Shown one piece after another: positions 5,811 through 6,642 of a DNA stretch of 6,642 nt. The notes beneath the pieces are model-generated. The model ran no database searches, was not told the DNA's origin, and worked only from the letters and a program-made list of their open reading frames with translations. Made by a program: the position numbers and the translations under genes. This stretch comes from an uncultured Blautia sp. (GTDB taxonomy: Bacteria; Bacillota; Clostridia; Lachnospirales; Lachnospiraceae). Position 1 is the first letter of the stretch. Each line of letters starts with the position of its first letter. Location: assembly GCA_934409175.1 (NCBI GenBank), contig CAKRVX010000103.1, forward strand, positions 1 through 6,642, written 5' to 3'.

Positions 5811-5835
5811 CAAATTCTCTTCATGTGATTACAAT
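5807..5835 (+). promoter_or_regulatory. Near-consensus sigma-A promoter of hisC
   Basis: A perfect TTGACA at 5807-5812 and TACAAT at 5830-5835 are separated by 17 bp. The -35 box overlaps the stop codon (5808-5810) of the symporter remnant. The predicted start is near 5842, leaving a leader of about 67 nt before ATG 5909. Confidence 0.82.
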
Positions 5836-5858
5836 AGCAGATATGTGAGAATACGTTA

Positions 5859-5876
5859 CCGTGCTAAAGTGTACGG
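5859..5876 (+). other. Small hairpin in the hisC leader
   Basis: CCGTGC (5859-5864) can pair with GTACGG (5871-5876), six pairs including one G-U wobble, with a 6-nt loop. It lies within the leader predicted from the promoter at 5807. It has no U-tract and no histidine-codon leader peptide is visible, so it is not an attenuator; it may be chance. Confidence 0.25.
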
Positions 5877-5908
5877 AATGAAAATACAGCTAAGAGAGGA
5901 AAGAAAAA

Positions 5909-6642
5909 ATGAGTACCTGGGAAGAAAATGTACGTAAAGTAATTCCATATACACCTGGCGAACAGCCAAACCAGCCGGATATGATCAAATTGAATACAAA
6001 TGAAAATCCATATCCGCCAGCTCCGGGAGTAGAGAAAGCACTGAAGGAGATGGATATGGATGCCATGCGCCTTTATCCGGATCCTGCAGCTTATGATCTG
6101 GTTCATGCCATTGCACAGATGTACAGCCTGAAGGATGAACAGGTATTTGTCGGAGTTGGATCAGATGATGTGCTGGCAATGAGTTTTCTGACCTTTTTTA
6201 ATTCAGAAAAGCCGGTATTATTTCCGGATATAACATATTCTTTCTATGATGTGTGGGCAGATCTGTTTAAGATTCCATATGAGAGGCCTGCTCTGGATGA
6301 GAATTTTCATATAAAGAAAGAAGACTATTTCAGAGAAAACGGCGGAGTGATTTTCCCGAATCCCAATGCCCCTACAGGTGTGGAGATGCCTCTGGAGGAT
6401 GTGGAGGAGATTATCAGACATAATCAGGATGTGATCGTGATCGTGGACGAAGCCTATGTGGACTTTGGCGGAAAGTCAGCATTGCCACTGATCGAAAAAT
6501 ATGATAATCTTCTGGTTGTGCAGACTTTTTCCAAGTCCCGCTCCCTGGCAGGAATGCGTATCGGCTTTGCCTGCGGAAATGAGAAACTGATCAAATATCT
6601 GAATGATGTGAAATATTCTTTCAATTCCTATACCATGGACCG
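5909..6642 (+). CDS. hisC: Histidinol-phosphate aminotransferase, 5' portion (runs off the window)
   Basis: This PLP-dependent class I/II aminotransferase converts imidazole-acetol phosphate and glutamate to histidinol phosphate in histidine biosynthesis. Of about 350-360 residues, 244 lie in the window with no stop. Visible features are IKLNTNENPYPP (26-37), the usual HisC opening; RLYPDP (54-59); GVGSDDVL (82-89); NPNAPTG (151-157), whose Asn binds the cofactor; IVDEAYVDF (178-186); and TFSKSRSLAGMRIGF (206-220), in which Lys209 is the expected Schiff-base lysine. The start is supported by AGAGGA at 5895-5900, 8 bp before ATG, and by a strong promoter at 5807-5835. No other his gene is seen upstream, so this copy seems to be independently transcribed. 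In clostridia related aminotransferases can also serve aromatic amino acids or cobalamin synthesis (CobD), but the HisC-like opening makes histidine synthesis the first choice. Confidence 0.94.
   Translation, partial: MSTWEENVRKVIPYTPGEQPNQPDMIKLNTNENPYPPAPGVEKALKEMDMDAMRLYPDPAAYDLVHAIAQMYSLKDEQVFVGVGSDDVLAMSFLTFFNSEKPVLFPDITYSFYDVWADLFKIPYERPALDENFHIKKEDYFRENGGVIFPNPNAPTGVEMPLEDVEEIIRHNQDVIVIVDEAYVDFGGKSALPLIEKYDNLLVVQTFSKSRSLAGMRIGFACGNEKLIKYLNDVKYSFNSYTMD

Noticed and set aside
1..6642. CRISPR array, tRNA/rRNA genes, complete insertion sequence, or phage genes
   Set aside because: No regularly spaced repeats, cloverleaf, transposase frame with terminal inverted repeats, or phage structural motifs were seen on either strand.

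Overview
The window looks like chromosome from an anaerobic Firmicute, most likely a gut Lachnospiraceae member. The pointers are moderate-to-low GC, A-rich Shine-Dalgarno leaders, sigma-A type promoters, protein sequences that resemble clostridial families, and a stand-alone siroheme/ferredoxin sulfite reductase. This assignment is an inference from recognition; no database search was possible.

Layout. (1) Positions 1-626 are degenerate. An AT-rich N-terminal piece of a DUF1016/YhcG-type protein abuts the last part of a BMP-type nucleoside/sugar ABC permease, and that permease itself carries an internal frame-changing deletion. (2) Positions 641-2181 hold two intact, tightly packed kinases: a PfkB-family sugar/nucleoside kinase and a uridine-kinase-type P-loop kinase. 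With the permease remnant just upstream, they look like the surviving end of a nucleoside uptake and phosphorylation operon. (3) Positions 2155-4065 hold a divergent pair: a LysR-type regulator on the minus strand and a siroheme-type nitrite/sulfite reductase with a two-cluster ferredoxin segment on the plus strand. They share a 132-bp AT-rich region with a good sigma-A promoter and a T-N11-A dyad over its -35 box. (4) Positions 4069-5810 are a gene graveyard. A minus-strand ROK-family protein (5' end missing, internal deletion, 3' frameshift, terminator intact) abuts a fragment of a mannitol/hexuronate dehydrogenase. That fragment is fused in frame to a GntP-type permease fragment, which is joined out of frame to the C-terminal third of an AGCS sodium:amino-acid symporter. 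(5) From 5909 to the right edge is the intact start of hisC, driven by a near-consensus promoter whose -35 box overlaps the stop codon of the symporter remnant.

The five genes that look functional have complete motifs and good signals. The fragments between them appear to descend from at least six separate genes collapsed into about 2.5 kb. The most striking feature is therefore the density of deletion scars in two clusters around intact genes. Either this is real serial deletion (genome streamlining or loss of a hexuronate/gluconate locus) or it is a chimeric assembly. I see no tRNA, rRNA, CRISPR array or complete mobile element.
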